Below, piece after piece: positions 1 to 12,370 of a stretch of DNA of 64,000 nt. Each line of letters begins with the position of its first letter. Within the stretch, counting starts at the first letter, position 1. Origin of the DNA: Clavulina sp. PMI_390 (lineage: Eukaryota; Basidiomycota; Agaricomycetes; Cantharellales; Hydnaceae); contig WIDE01000031.1 in assembly GCA_015039315.1 (NCBI GenBank), positions 138,400 to 202,399 on the forward strand. Reading direction: 5' to 3'. Under the pieces are notes generated by a model. The model searched no databases, was not told the DNA's origin, and worked only from the letters and a program-made list of their open reading frames with translations. The position numbers and the translations under genes were made by a program.

Positions 1-2
1 TG

Positions 3-584
3 ACACGACTCTGGGAAGTTACTGAAAGATGGACAGACTCTATCATAAAGCAACCAGCTACTCAAGGTACCAAGACCCGACAGACTGCCAAAACTGATGA
101 AGCACGAATCCTGGCAATTACAAAACTGTGGAGTATTCTCAAGCCCAACCAGGTGAGTGCCATTCAATGATAACTTTTGGGCACAACTATTAACTACGGG
201 GAAATATATTTGTAACCTAGATCCTAGGTGTTGTCCCGACCGCAAGTAGCGCGAAGATCCACAAAGCCTATAGATCCAAGTCCCTTATTTGTAAGTTCGT
301 TCCAAGGCGCGAAAGTTAATCCCCGCTAAAACATGAGAACGATTCCATCTTCCTAGACCATCCAGATAAACCCGGCGGAAGTAAGTTTTCTTATCGGTTC
401 TCCAGTATTTAGTGAGGTCTCACCACCTTGAATCCTGACCCTGGCCCCAGGTCATGAGCTTTTCCTCCTCGTAAGTCCCATGAATACTCCTAAGAGTCTT
501 GTGTGCTCGCTCTTTAGCTGATCCTACCTTCCTCTTCAGTTAACACAGGCGTACAAATCTGCCAGCAATAACGCTTCATCCTAA
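3..584 (+). CDS. J-domain protein, 3' end only (cut by window edge)
   Basis: Five exons can be joined in one frame: 3-152, 221-290, 357-380, 451-470 and 540-584 (TAA), 102 codons plus stop. All junctions have GT-AG borders. The C-terminal 60 residues form a J domain: an ILGV start, helix II with KIHKAYRSKSLI, the diagnostic HPD inside YHPDKPGG, and a final helix with LTQAYKSA. The protein ends right after the J domain, so this is a C-terminal J domain. J domains recruit Hsp70 and stimulate its ATPase; the HPD is the essential contact. The upstream part (WEVTERWTDS onward) has no family I recognise. The very short exons (24 and 20 nt) make the gene easy to miss. Which J-protein it is cannot be told without the 5' part. 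Confidence 0.8.
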
Positions 585-1175
585 GCCTCAGGCGAAGCAT
601 TCTGGTGGGGATGGGTTGAGCACTTCACTCGTTTGGAGCTGTATGCATCTGCGTTCTCCTCTCAACCCTCAGCCCCTACTTCCCATATATCGTCTTTGGC
701 AGGTATTCACCCTTCTTATTATTCTTGGATAGTATATCCTCTTGTCTACGTATTAATCACCCTAGTCGTCCGTCCAATAAAGTCTACATTTGCTCTTGGC
801 ACCATCTTGAAGCATGGTCGACCACAATGTCGAGATTTGAACGCATACTGGGGTAAATACTCCGTCATACATGCAGGCAGCATCCCAACGCAAGATACCG
901 TTGGCAAGGGTTTATTCTGGCACCTTCGATATACATCAACCCGACGCTCATCGTTGAATGTTGAGAAAGGCAGAAAATATATTGAACGGTAGACTAAGGA
1001 ACCTGCCGCGTAGCAGTAATAGAATGAGCAAGATAGTAACGTTGCGTATACGTATCTGAGCGATGCAAGAAAGGAAGTCCGTTCTGGAAGCATGATATCT
1101 GACACGTTGCATGCGACGGGTTTAGGGAGAGAGAAAGACACACAGAGAATGGAAAAAAAGGAGATTCCGAGATCA
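585..1175. other. intergenic, between J-protein and MFS 3' ends
   Basis: About 590 bp between two convergent genes. Short open frames exist on both strands but overlap each other and show no recognisable domain. I see no repeat or RNA gene here. Confidence 0.5.
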
Positions 1176-3156
1176 TCATGCCGCTTTCTCAACAGGAGCT
1201 GCGGCACCAGACTCAGCGTTCTCTACGATGCCGCGTTTCTCTAGCCCCCAGGTTTCGTCTAGAGTCGTCGCTAGCATTAGTTGCTGCATCGGCAGTGCTG
1301 ATATTAGGACGAAACTGGCAATCCCAACCACCCAGAGCCAGATATTGCGGATGCTGCCCGCAAACGCTTGCCGCACTAGTGATCGCGTAGGCTCCGTGAG
1401 TGAATTGATCAACTGGATGATTGCGTACGAGATTGACGTCGATGAGGGGAATTGCTCAAGGAAGGTGGCGGGTAGGCGGGATTTTAGGCCGTTTTGGAGC
1501 ACCGTGGTCCCAACAGTGACACCAAAGGTTCTAGGTGACAGACCAGGTTCGACAGTAGGCCAGCGATAAGAAAAGAAGAATAAACTTACTGTCCAAACGT
1601 GCGAATATACGCCATTAAAGCAAGAGCATGTGCGTTGTCTTCTACCGCCAAAGGCGCCAAGATCGCAAAGTTCGGCCCAACATATAACATCCCAAATCCA
1701 ATCGCGCCGACGATTTGCAGGCCCTCAGCCATCGCAATCGTAGATTTTGCTGTCAAGATGCTCATAGTACCGTATCCGACCATCATTAGCGCAGCGCCAA
1801 TATAATGCTGGGTGCGGTAGTGGCCGGTGCGTTCGATAGTCTGACCTGTGATGATAGCAATTGGGGCAATTACGACGGCAGTAGGAAAGAGGAGAATTCC
1901 AGAGCGGATCGCGGAGGCACCCTTCGCCCCTTGGAAGTAACTGGCGGAGAACCAGAAAGCTCTAAGCTATCGAATCAATATAATGATAGCCAGAAACTCA
2001 CGTCGGCAGGTAGTACACCACAAGGGTCATCGCAACTCCATGGAAGAACACAATCGTATATCCGCTCATCGTCGTGCGGTTCCCAAATAAGCGTATTGGA
2101 ACGATCGGGTGCTTGGCTAGAGTAAACTCGTACACCAGAAACACAGCGATCCCGATACTACCAACGACAAGGGGGACGACTACATGCGCAGAAGTCCATG
2201 GATACTGTACGCCACCCCAAGTCAACGCGAGAATGATTGAAGCCGTGCTCCCAACAATGAGCAGGTTGCCGATCCAGTCGATTTTCCCGAGCTTCTCCAT
2301 CGCACTACCCTCGGGGGTCTTCATGCGCAAGAAGATAAACACTAGCACAGCGGCGACGGCAGACAGAGGGAGGTTCAAGTCTGCAAAGCAGGAGAGTCAG
2401 AAACCTTCTATTACTCTAAGCTATTAGGGGCTTACAGAATAGCCAGCGCCAGTGCCCCGTGGATGCAAGCGCACCACCGATCGGAGGTCCGAGGACTGAA
2501 GCAAGCGCCCACACCTGACGAAGGCATCAATCATCATGGATGACAGCAAAGAAGTCGGCAGAAGCTCACAGCGCCGATAATTCCTGCAAATTTCCCTCGT
2601 TCTCGGAGAGTGACAAGATCAGCAATAATAATTTGGGACATTGAGATAATGCTACCACCACCAGCTCCTTGGATAGCTTCACGCAGACCGTGTCAGCGCC
2701 TGATCACTTGAGATATCAGTACATCGAATCTCTCACCACGACCAATAATGAGTATGTGGATGGATCGAGCAGAGCCAGCGACGGCTGCTCCAACCGCGAA
2801 AAGTGCAATTGACCCCATCATTACAGCACGGCGCCCAAAGATGTTGCTGAGCCCGCCGGAAGCCGGCATGAGCGCTGAAGAAGCAAGCGAGTACGCGCTA
2901 CCGATCCAGATGAAACCTGCACCATCAAGGTCCTCCACAATAGTGGGCAGCGCGGTGCCCACACTTGTCAACTCAAGTGCACTCAAAAAAACAGCAACAG
3001 AAGTTCCCACTGGAGGGAACCCTATTGTCAGTACCTAAGTTGATACAGAAAATGAATCAACTCACAAAATACGAGCCAGAATTCAAGGGGCTTTTTAGTT
3101 TTCTTGTGTGACTCCGAAGCGACGATAACAGTCACCGTATTGGCGTTGGTAGGCAT
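1176..3156 (-). CDS. MFS drug-type transporter, 14-TM DHA2 family
   Basis: Seven exons (minus): 3156-3066, 3021-2737, 2676-2570, 2514-2436, 2380-2002, 1961-1590, 1530-1176, summing to 555 codons plus stop. The protein is a chain of hydrophobic helices typical of the DHA2 branch: FLSALELTSVGTALPTI in TM1, the inter-helix motif GGLSNIFGRRAVM, the TM4-5 stretch with AIQGAGGGSI and IIIADLV, GPPIGGALA, then WRWLFYLNLP. The third exon needs a GTGAAG acceptor (2677-2682) to give the canonical IIGRAIQGAGG; the nearer CAG would shift frame. Start: MPTNANTV at 3156 is preferred; an in-frame ATG at 3252 would add 32 residues. Family members export drugs or fungal metabolites by proton antiport. It sits 0.9 kb from P450-1, which would fit export of P450 products, but that is inference. 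Confidence 0.9.
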
Positions 3157-3252
3157 CACAGGATCTATGAAAGATGACCTAAGATGGATGCAACGGATAA
3201 AGAAGAAGGAAGCCGTAGTGGTGGTAGATTCATCGGAAGAGTTTAGCATCAT

Positions 3253-4041
3253 TTATATCCAGGTGGGCTCAAAGCAGACACCATCCTCGGGGAAGGCATT
3301 CCCGATATGCGAATATGACCGAGGCACTTCCGGCGACAAGATCGCTGCGGCGCCATATTCTCGAACTCATATATGACTCATTTACAGGTGAGTCAGCGGG
3401 GTGAATTACGCTGCTCACACATAGGAGCTAGGCTCGGTCCTCAGCTATGGTTTCGCGTGGACCACCAGTGTTGCATTGTCACTATCGCATAGGGGCTGAG
3501 CGACTGACGCGACAGTACATTATGCAATCTTGATAGATATCGAGCCGGTTGGAATCGGCCTCCATAGTACCCAGAAATTTCACGTCGCTGTTGGGAAATT
3601 CGAGGCGGGGTGTTGCCACTTGCTTGGTCTCGCCCGACTCAATTGATGATGCCCGAACACTTGTCGGCTACTCGGATATGACTTCCCCGTCACCGAATAT
3701 CGCGTCCATCGTCAGCTCTGGGGATGCGGCCCACGAGGACATACCACCTTCGCTTGGAATATGTGCTAACATTTCGTTCATCACATGCCGGCTCTCACAG
3801 TTCTACGACTCCCACAAAGTCACAACGCCGAGTAAAGTGGCCGAGTCCAACCCAGCAGCCTTACAGCCTTGAATCCCTAGCATATTTCTTTGATTGCGGA
3901 TAACAATATTTATATACACAGAGACAGTTTCAAGTTCGGATTGAGGCACCAGCACCTCAATTCTTCAATCAAATCGACAAGCTGTTAGCTCGCCAGTGTT
4001 GTGTACAGCACAACAAGAAAGTAAACAAGACGGCGAAACAA
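3253..4041. other. intergenic, MFS promoter and P450-1 3' flank
   Basis: Holds the promoter of the MFS gene and the downstream region of P450-1. A 107-codon open frame at 3549-3872 (+) has no recognisable domain and no clear exon partners, so I do not call it a gene. Confidence 0.4.
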
Positions 4042-6294
4042 CTACACAGCCAGCGCCTCGCGAAGTAGGGAAACTCCCGCCTCCGACCTTGGGCGCAAGC
4101 TATACGAAAATGGAAGTGGGATGCTACGAAAGAACGAATGTCCTTCTCATCAGCTGTCCGTACACTTAGATAGAGTCTCGCCATGTACTCACCTAACCAT
4201 GCGACCTGTGGTCGGGATGCTTGGGTCAACATAAATCTCCTTCTGGTTTTCGTCCACAGCGTGGACGATGTCAGCCGTGGCCAGGAGGGTCATGAAGACG
4301 GTGGTGAATACCACTTCCGCGTACGCCATCCCCGGGCAAACCCTAATTTCAAGAAGTTATTATGAGTATTTGCTATGATATATGCGTTAAAGCCGTACCT
4401 TCTACCAATGCCAAAGCCCCACAGGCGGGGATCGAGAGGAGGGTCAGAAACCAACCAGCGATGTGGGGTGAATGATTCAGCATTGGGATACATCCTCTCA
4501 TCTCTGCTTATCGCCCTGGAGTCGAAACAATGAATGTTAAAGTGCGGGAGCGTCAGAGTGTGAAAACTCCCTGCCATGTGTTCTGGACTACAACAGCATC
4601 ATGTGGAATATCGTAGCCTGAGCCCGGCGTCAGTGCCTAAGAATATGGCAGAAGTCTCGTTTGTGGGCTTGCCTTGATATGTATCGGCCTTCCTCGGGAA
4701 GGAAGGTCCTGCAAGTGGGGCTACAGGTTGCCAACGGAGTACCTCCTTGATCACGGCTTCCAAGTAAGGAAGATTTGGCTGACTGTGGATAATTGGTGGC
4801 CATCAGGAGCTGGTCTCGATCGGCAGCACATCATAAATAGGAGGTACCCACTCGTCAAGTGCGGGCAGCCGATCACGACCTATCACCTGGTCCAACTCCT
4901 CTTGTGCTTTCTTTTGAACCTCAGGGTGGAGCAGCATGGCCAAGATGAACACTTGACAAACTCCGAAAATAGTCTCCGGGCCAGCCATCACTAGGAAACA
5001 AAGCTTCGGATCAAGCCTCGCTTAGAAATGAACAGCAAAAAAGACCACCTACAATTTGTTCCGGCAAGAATTTTAAGGAGGTGCTCATTCGCAGGGGTTT
5101 CTTCACGAAGCAGGCCGGATGTGAAACAGTCATTCTCTGTAACGTCGTCCTAAGAACCACACACGTGTCATGCTCGCACACCACTCCAAAGAGAAGAGAA
5201 GAGTCGGAAAGTCGAACCTTTGTTGCAATCGTATGGTCCCAAGGAGGATCGATCATCGCATCTAGAGCCTTCTTCATCTTCGCTCCTTCAGTCCTCCATG
5301 TCTGGAACGGTACCCACGGGGGGAGATATTCCACTAAAGAAGTAACGACTCAGCCGTGGAGCAATGATGTCAAAGAATTAGTTGAACTTACGGTCCGGGA
5401 ACAGGTTCACTAGATGCTTTGTCGGTGAAAACGCCATACTAGCAATGTGTGTGCCGTGGAGGGCTGAGACCATAATCTACCTCTCGTAAAATCAGCAAAG
5501 TAAGTTACATCAGCTTTTCAGAACTCACAGGATCATCGGCTTCTGGTGCAAGGCCATACGTTAACTGTAGGACAACTCTATGGATGGCTACCTCAAGACT
5601 ATGGTCATGGATGTGTGAGCATTGGAATCCGGTAGTACACGGACTACTGTCGCAGCGATGACTCACATTTTGTCGTCCACGTCCTTTCCAGCTTCAATGA
5701 CGCGAAGGACATAGCTTCGAGCCTGGGATGCGACGTCCTCAGAGTATTTTGTGCGGATGACCTCCTTGTTGAGAAGGGCCTGGTACAGGCGCCGTCCCTC
5801 CTTCCAATCTGGACCTGCATTCATGGCCACAAGCTGATGCTCCAGCCCTAAACTAGATTGGAACTTGTCAGCAAGGACAGAAAGCAGAGAGGTTGGCGCG
5901 AAAACAGAGCAAACGTACAACCGGGTGACAAAAGGATATCGTGGTCGATCGCAGTGGATTGCTCCATGCTTTCCACGAAGCTCGAAGACTGCCTTGTATG
6001 TGTTCAGAACGACAATCTTCTGTCCCATAGCAGTGACGGTGCAGATATCCCCTACGAAGCGATGGTAAACATGGGAGCAGTAGGCCCAGTAAGAGGAGAC
6101 TCACCATAGATGTCTCGTAATTTGGTGTAATAAAGATGGCAGTGAACCAATGGAACCTCAAGACCTTGACCAATCCATGGTAGACCACTGGGTCCTGGAG
6201 GTAGTTTCAGCTTTCTAGCAGTTCGAGTGCGAAGAAGAGCCGCGATTGCGAGCAGCAGGATCCCTCCGACGAGCGCGTTTGACTCAAAACCCAT
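4042..6294 (-). CDS. cytochrome P450, P450-1 (OrdA-like microsomal monooxygenase)
   Basis: Thirteen short exons give a full-length P450 of about 510 residues. Order: N-terminal membrane anchor (MGFESNALVGGILLLAIAAL), hinge LPPGPSGLPWIG, beta strand region TAMGQKIVVLNTY, C-helix WKEGRRLYQ, I-helix AGPETIF near 4980, KEVLRW near 4745, and haem motif FGIGRR then VCPGMAYAE split by an intron at about 4341-4400. The haem cysteine and ExxR pair are present and I see no stop or frameshift. P450s of this class use reductase electrons to oxygenate small lipophilic substrates at the ER; the substrate cannot be inferred. Intron 10 uses a GC donor (GCAGGG, plus-strand 4569-4574) where most paralogs have GTGAGC. 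Its I-helix has Pro where paralogs have Ala (AGPET against AGAET). Start ATG at 6294; another in-frame ATG lies at 6300. Confidence 0.9.
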
Positions 6295-6378
6295 TGGCAC
6301 AACTCAAGCCACCAAAAAGGAGAGAAATTGGCAGATTATCGAGGGTGAGGAGGGCATGTGAACATAATCATATCTGTT

Positions 6379-6386
6379 TTTTATAG
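6379..6386 (-). promoter_or_regulatory. TATA box of P450-1
   Basis: CTATAAAA on the minus strand, about 85 bp before the P450-1 ATG. The same spacing is seen in the other P450 genes of the window. Confidence 0.6.
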
Positions 6387-7532
6387 CCCTTACGTTGGAC
6401 ATTGGCGCCCAGGAGCGATCTCTCATGAACCTCGAGTCGTGAGGGTGTTTTATGGTGATGAAAAGGGTTTGCATTGTGTCGCCTGAGCGACAGATCGTGG
6501 AGGCAGCGCGACTCAGGGACCTGCAGAAGCGCCATCATGGAGTTTGCATAATTACGACATGACGAGGCGAGCAAGCGGTGCCGAGCGGGAGAAAATTCCC
6601 AGCACACCCGTTGTCTCAAACCTCGTCGAATTTCAAATAACTATTACAGGCGGATGTGGATAATTGCACAGAACGACGCGTGGGATCTTATTTAAGAGGA
6701 GAGGGCACAGAGCCAATCGCATGGCTCTCCGACTCACAATCAGTTGCTGGAATGCAGGTCAATCATAGCTAGTATCAAATCTGCCACTCACCACATTTTG
6801 ACAGCTGAATAACCACCACAATGGGCCGCTACCCAGACAATCACTTACGGATATCAGCTTAGTCGATTTAGATGCGTGGAGTTGCGTTGAGTTGTTACCC
6901 GCAGGATAGCGGGGATAGAGACCCAATAATTCTATCAGAAGCTTGCCACGTGGAAAAATGGCGGGTAGGGATGAATCAGAAAGATTGGAAGATGTGGGAG
7001 CCGCCTAAACGAGCTTTGAACGAAGGAAGTTTCGACACGTGGTGGGGATCAGCCCTCCGTTCCTCGTTCTACCCTCCCGCGTTGTGACATCCAGGCCTTA
7101 CATATCTACCTTGATATACAACGGCGGTGGAGGTGCTACTGGCAAATCCTGCTGTGGAAGCTTCGTGTCGCCTTGCCGCCCGGTGGTGGGTTCGGCGCTG
7201 CTCTGTCGTACATCCCTGACGTGCTACTGCCTCCGAGCCTGCAAATTGAGAAAGCACAAACACAACGTGTTGCCCATGATGTACTTGGCAATCATAATAT
7301 TCAAGTTGATGCCAATATGGAGTCCTCCAGCTGGGCTGAGAGTGTTCAACAACTGCATCCGCTCAATATCTACATGAAACAGAGGCTGGCAACTGGCTTC
7401 TCTCAATCAAGGAGCCCATCGTTCACTCCTGAAACCCCTGCTTAAGGTCTGACGATCCTACTTCCTGTGGAGCAGGGTCTATATTGACAGCATGATAGTC
7501 AACCGCATCTATCCATCACACACAGAACTGAT
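6387..7532. other. intergenic, P450-1 promoter and P450-2 3' flank
   Basis: About 1.1 kb separating two tandem minus-strand P450 genes. Upstream of the TATA box I see no convincing coding exon, repeat or RNA gene. Confidence 0.4.
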
Positions 7533-9796
7533 TTATGCAGCACTGCCTTCACAAAGTAGACTACGGACATCTGCAGAGCGAGGAAGAAGACGATATGAAA
7601 AGGGTGTTGGAACACTAGGTGGCGCATCAGCTGTTTGATACTGTGCGGTCAAGAGTATGCGTGAAATGGCAACGAACCAAGCAACTCTCCCATTTGTTGG
7701 CGCTTTCTCAGAAACGTGGATATCCATTCCATCTGGGCCCGTGGCTCGGACAATATCGACGGTGGCTAGAATCGTCATGAAAAGTGTGGTGTAAAGTGTT
7801 TCAGCATATGCGATCCCAGGACAGATTCTAAGATGGAGATCAAAGCTGTAGCATCAGGTTATCCCCAATGAGATGAACCAGCCTCTATACCTTCTTCCGA
7901 TCCCGAATGCCCATAATCGCGAATCGGTTGGAGGATTGGGAGTAAGCCATCGTTCTGGACAGAAGGTTTCGGGTTTTCCGTATGTGGTAGGATCCCTACT
8001 AATCGCCCTTCACAAAAAGGTTCGAAAGTCAACGCTCGACCAGTTTCCAGAGCCAGCTTTAGCACGTACCAATTGTTTTGTATCACAATAGTACCTTTAT
8101 GGATATTGATATCTACGAACCTGACATCTTGGTAAAAGAAACTACGAAAAAAGCCCGGTGCGAACCTTCGTAAACATCATCCATCGCAACGGCCGTTGGA
8201 ACTGATATCGGCGAAACGGGACGCCATCGCAGAGTCTCCTTGATCACCGCATCAAGATAGGGAAGATTAGGGCGACTAGTTTATCAGAAGTGAGGGAGAA
8301 GGTCAGCTTCATCAGGGTCAGCTAGATAACTTACTCCTCCATCATGGGTAGTCTGTCGTTTCCTACGACGCAGTCCAGCTCCTCTTGAGCCCTTTTCTGA
8401 ATCTCAGGGTGGAGCAACATTGCAAGGAGAAAGGCTCGAGTGGCCCCAAGAGTGGTTTCAACTCCGGCAGTCACTGCGGCATCGAGTTTGCAGAATGAAC
8501 GATAGACGATAAGTGGGTGCGAAAATTTCTCTTACTATTAGCCAATGCTGTTGACTTCAGGGTTGCAACACCTATCGACGACCTCTGCAGTAGACCAAGC
8601 GCGAAGGATGCCTTGGCTGTCCCTTCAAACCTGCATCAACAGCGCGAGCCAGAAAGAATAAACGAATCTATATTTTAGGATTAATGCATGCGTGAGACAA
8701 AAGATTCAGCTTGGCCTGAGCCACCGGGTCCCAAGACAAGTCCGATAACTCTTTTACAGTATCTTGGGCAGCTTCAATATCCGTACACCAGAACTGGAAA
8801 GTAATTCATGAAGGAATATGCTGCACTGAAGCTCAAATTTAGTCAACGAGCAAGTGAGAGAAGAGATTGAAACGAACGCGACGGAAACAGGTTCACAATA
8901 TGTTTAGCAGGGAGAAGCCCTGTACTCGCGACGCTCGTAAGTTCGATTGTACGGCGAAGGAGCTGAGTCGTTGATGGATTAGAGAGGCGCAGGGCATCTC
9001 AATCCGACGTTTGACGCACCGCATCGTTTTCAGTGAGCTCCAACCCATAAGTTGATCGGAAGAAGATTTGGTGGATAGCTGCATCAAACCTGCCAGATCT
9101 CCTATGAGTTTTCAAGCTCAGTTATCAATAAGAAACGAAAAAGCTCACATTTGGCAATCACCGTCCCCTCCTTTCTCGATTCTGTGAAGGATAGACCGAC
9201 AACACTGTGTAGCAATATGGCCTGCGTAGTCCCTCCGAACTACGGCCTTACTCAGGAGAGTCTGATACACTCGTCGGGCTTCTTTCCACTCATCAGTAGC
9301 ATTAAGTAATGGAATGTGATGCTCGAGCCCAAGGCTAAATTGATTCAATGGAGGATTGATATTTCTGAATAGGAGCATGAAAGCAGAGATACGCACAAAT
9401 GGGTACAGAAGGGATTCTCCGGTCTATTCCCGTGCTTTGCACCATGCTTGCCAAGAATGTCGAAAGCAGCTGCGTAGCTGTTGAGCACAATGAGCTTCTG
9501 TCCACAGACCGTAAGGCCAACGATGTCGCCTGCTCAGATGAACTAAAATTAAGCGGCTCCAAAGAAGCAAGCTGAAGAAGACTTCAATAAAAGTGCGCAC
9601 CATACAGATCTTTTAGCCCCGTATAATACAAATGACTATGAAACAGAGGAATATCCAGGGCTTGCCCCAGCCACGGGATTCCACGGGGCCCCGGGGGACA
9701 TCGATGCATTTCCGTGGGCCGAAAGAATAACCCTAAAAGTAGAACGAACACGCTCAGCAGAAGCAGCCAGTCATAAGATTGAAGGTCTGAAGGCAT
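7533..9796 (-). pseudogene. cytochrome P450, P450-2, interrupted by one in-frame TGA
   Basis: The same 13-exon layout as its neighbours can be followed from MPSDLQSYDW (ATG 9796) to the terminal GSAA and TAA (7533-7535). Key motifs survive: CPPGPRGIPWLG hinge, EWKEARRVYQ C-helix, I-helix TAGVETT near 8475, KETLRW, AISRD exon, FGIGRR (near 7885) and the CPG haem exon. One lesion: in the exon that reads LPSWVPFQTW in paralogs, the Trp codon is TGA (plus-strand 8806-8808), giving IPS-stop-ITFQFW. The rest of the exon is in frame on both sides. No other disabling change was seen, so the inactivation is either recent, a sequencing error, or bypassed. It is the most diverged member (for example EWKEAR, IELTSVAST). 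Confidence 0.8.
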
Positions 9797-9847
9797 CGAA
9801 AGAGATATGAGGGACTGTCGGACTGTCAGGCCAAGACAAGGGATGCA

Positions 9848-9855
9848 TTTATAAC
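9848..9855 (-). promoter_or_regulatory. TATA-like box of P450-2
   Basis: GTTATAAA on the minus strand, about 55 bp before the ATG of P450-2. Confidence 0.45.
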
Positions 9856-10544
9856 CTGAGTCCTTTCAACTCGCGCCCTGGCATCAACCGAGGATATGGC
9901 GAGGGGCGATGGGAACTAGTGATACTTGTTCGTCGATAGCATCAGGGGGGTTCCACTCCAGAACGGGAGCTACGAGCACATTTAATTTCTCGCTAGGTGC
10001 CGTATGCTGATTGACCCTCCGGCGAAAGTCAACTCAGGGTAGGTACTAAAAAGGGCATTGCAATGAAGATGAGTCAATAAACGAACGGGAACGATGGTCG
10101 ATCACAAAGATGGGCATTGAGTACCACTGATCAGACATCTTACCTTGGCTAGTGCCGTACCAATAATAGCCGGGCTACATTTTGATGAGGTAGCGCTGGG
10201 CAGAGCGCCACTGATCGTACCTAAAGATCGGGGAATGAAGATTCGATTAGCACACATACCGAAGACAACATTTGTGATTAATTTTGAACGCGAAGCAGAC
10301 AGTACTGCCATAAGAAGTTTCCTGTGATGTTCATCAACCGATATGGTCTGGAAAATATACGTTCTTCGTTGCCAACAGATGTACCTCGCCAAGACCTATT
10401 AGTTCATATCGATCGAACATTCGGAAGTCGATACCCCATGTGTCACTGTGTGTTCTCTGGTGGGGAGAGACAATTCACTAGGGGAGAGAGGAGCGAGAGA
10501 ATGAAAATCCATTGCAATTGGTGACTGGAGTCAGCACCGCGAAA
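9856..10544. other. intergenic, P450-2 promoter and NUFIP1 3' flank
   Basis: About 690 bp. A minus-strand frame at 10102-10392 could be read as two spliced pieces, but I recognise nothing in it and leave it uncalled. Confidence 0.35.
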
Positions 10545-12108
10545 TCATGAATCTACGGAAGGCTCGATATCCATCACAGACGTGTTTTTTTGATCGCGGC
10601 CTTCCGAGCTGCTCTCGCCAAGCACGACCACTTTCTCTCGCTCGTTCTTTTCCTCTTCTGCTTGACCAGGCCGCAGCTCCACATCTTTCAGACAGTCGTT
10701 GGCGACAATAAAACGGATCGCCTGAGAGAGATTTGAGAGAGTAACGTCGACCTCTCGTTGGAGAAGGTTGCGTAATAATGTGGGGCGAGAACGGACAGAT
10801 TGGGAAAAGGGGTTTGAACGAGATTTGGGACCTTCTCGACGTCTTCGTGGTGGATTGGGTGGTGCTCCGGGTTGGTTCTGACTGGGCGTGGTGCTGGAAG
10901 ATGGCTCGGATTGGGTTTGTGAAGACGAACCCTGAGTTGAGGCTGAAGGGTCGGTTTTGGTGGCCGAACGGTTCGAAGAATCTGCGACAGGCGAGGTTTC
11001 TGACGAGGAGATATGATGATAATATGTCGGTGGGACTTTTGAAGAGATAGCGTCTCGAACTGGGTCCATGTCTGAGTCAGAATCATCATCACCGACGTCC
11101 ATAGTTGCCGTCGGAAAAGACTGGGGGGTGACTGAAGGGGGTGCTTTCTGATCATCATCAGTACCATGGGAGGAGTCATCGGAGTCGGAGCTGCTGGTTG
11201 AGAGGTCAGAAGAATCTGAGTCACTGGAGTTGGACTCTTCGACTTCTCCTTCCTCAACTTCCGGGATCATGGGTTTAGGAGGAAGACCATGTCTCTGGGT
11301 TGGGTCACGCGGGCCGGAGCGCCACGTCCCTCCGACCGATGGAGTACCGCCTCTAGGAATGCCGCGTCCTCGGCCCCTCGCTCTACCCCGAGAGGGTTGA
11401 CCTCTTCCTCTGCCGCGGCCACGATCAGTGTAGGAAGAAAGGGATTGATTTTGGTTCTGCAAGGTGGCAGGCTTTTGGCGGGAGAAACGCGAGCGTTCAG
11501 GGAATAGCTCGCCTCGAGCTTTTGCGTCCTCTTCCGCTTGCTTCTGCAAATTCAGAACAAAAGAAATCAGGTCCGCAGAATGCACAGGAAGATGCTAGAG
11601 AGAACCTTTTCTTCTACTCTCTTGGCAGTAGGCCACCGCTTTTTCCTGTCCTCGATCCATTTTGCGATATCTTCTGGAGTGTCCAGCTTGATCTTGAGCT
11701 GCTGGATGAGGACAGAACTGCAAGAGCGTAGGATGAGACTATAGTATTTTGCAGCGAGCATGGAGCGTACCTTGATGCATCCCCATCTGGGCCAGATCCA
11801 TCATCGCGCTTTCGCTTCTTAGTGTTTTGATGATAGCCAGGCGGATAAATGAAGTGTCTATCCATCATATGAAGCTCCGTCTCATGCTTTGAGACCCCTC
11901 GGAATTTACATCCTTCACGAGTGCATGGGAAAGAGCCGTGATTGGGAATGCCCACTCCGTGGAGATTTCTCGATATGGAGTGCGATGTGACGGGTACGGA
12001 TGGCATACTGAGAGACAGTGCAGTAGTATAACTAGACGATGCTTGAGAGTTGGAATTGTGATGAGGGGACGGTTGTTGAATATATGGATTCAGAACGTAA
12101 TTTGGCAT
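10545..12108 (-). CDS. NUFIP1: NUFIP1-like snoRNP assembly factor
   Basis: Three exons (12108-11771, 11717-11606, 11543-10545) give 482 residues. Residues about 50-85 hold a C2H2 zinc finger (FPCTREGCKF ... HETELHMMDRH). The exon junctions rebuild the NUFIP signature KLDTPEDIAKWIEDRKKRWPT followed by a basic helix (KQAEEDAKARGE). An RGG-type Arg/Gly stretch, an acidic Ser/Asp tract and a disordered tail follow. NUFIP1 (functional counterpart of yeast Rsa1) is a scaffold that recruits R2TP to box C/D snoRNP proteins in the nucleus. The start is set at MPNYVLNP; upstream in-frame codons lack ATG. Intron 2 has the unusual donor GTTCTC. The gene is divergent from the amidase, with 262 bp between start codons. 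Confidence 0.85.
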
Positions 12109-12370
12109 GATAGATGAGGCCCTCCATTGTTGATGAGCGGAGAAAGAAGGGTGGTGAGCAGCTTGGAGCGGGTCAGGAAGGGGACCGCCAGGGCGAGCTG
12201 AGAGCAAAGGATATTGAATTTGGGAGCTTCGATGAATCTAGGCATGCTCATACCTACCAGGAAGACCACGGCCCTGGTTGTACATTCACAAAAGTTGGAG
12301 GCAAAACCTCGCAGCCCTGTTTGTCGCTGTTGACTGATTCCCTCGACGACCACAAGCAAACACAGAGTCT
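12109..12370. promoter_or_regulatory. shared divergent promoter region, NUFIP1 and amidase
   Basis: 262 bp between the start codons of two divergently transcribed genes. It must hold both promoters; no specific element was recognised. Confidence 0.5.

Noticed and set aside
2570..2740. Apparent frameshift in the MFS gene after IIGR.
   Set aside because: Using the acceptor GTGAAG at 2677-2682 in place of the nearer CAG restores the conserved IIGRAIQGAGG, so no frameshift is needed.
3549..3872. 107-codon plus-strand frame upstream of the MFS gene.
   Set aside because: Unrecognised, not supported by splice partners, and lies in expected promoter space.
10102..10392. Minus-strand open frame that can be spliced into two pieces between P450-2 and NUFIP1.
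   Set aside because: No recognisable domain, no start or end exon could be defined, and the length is within chance for this base composition.
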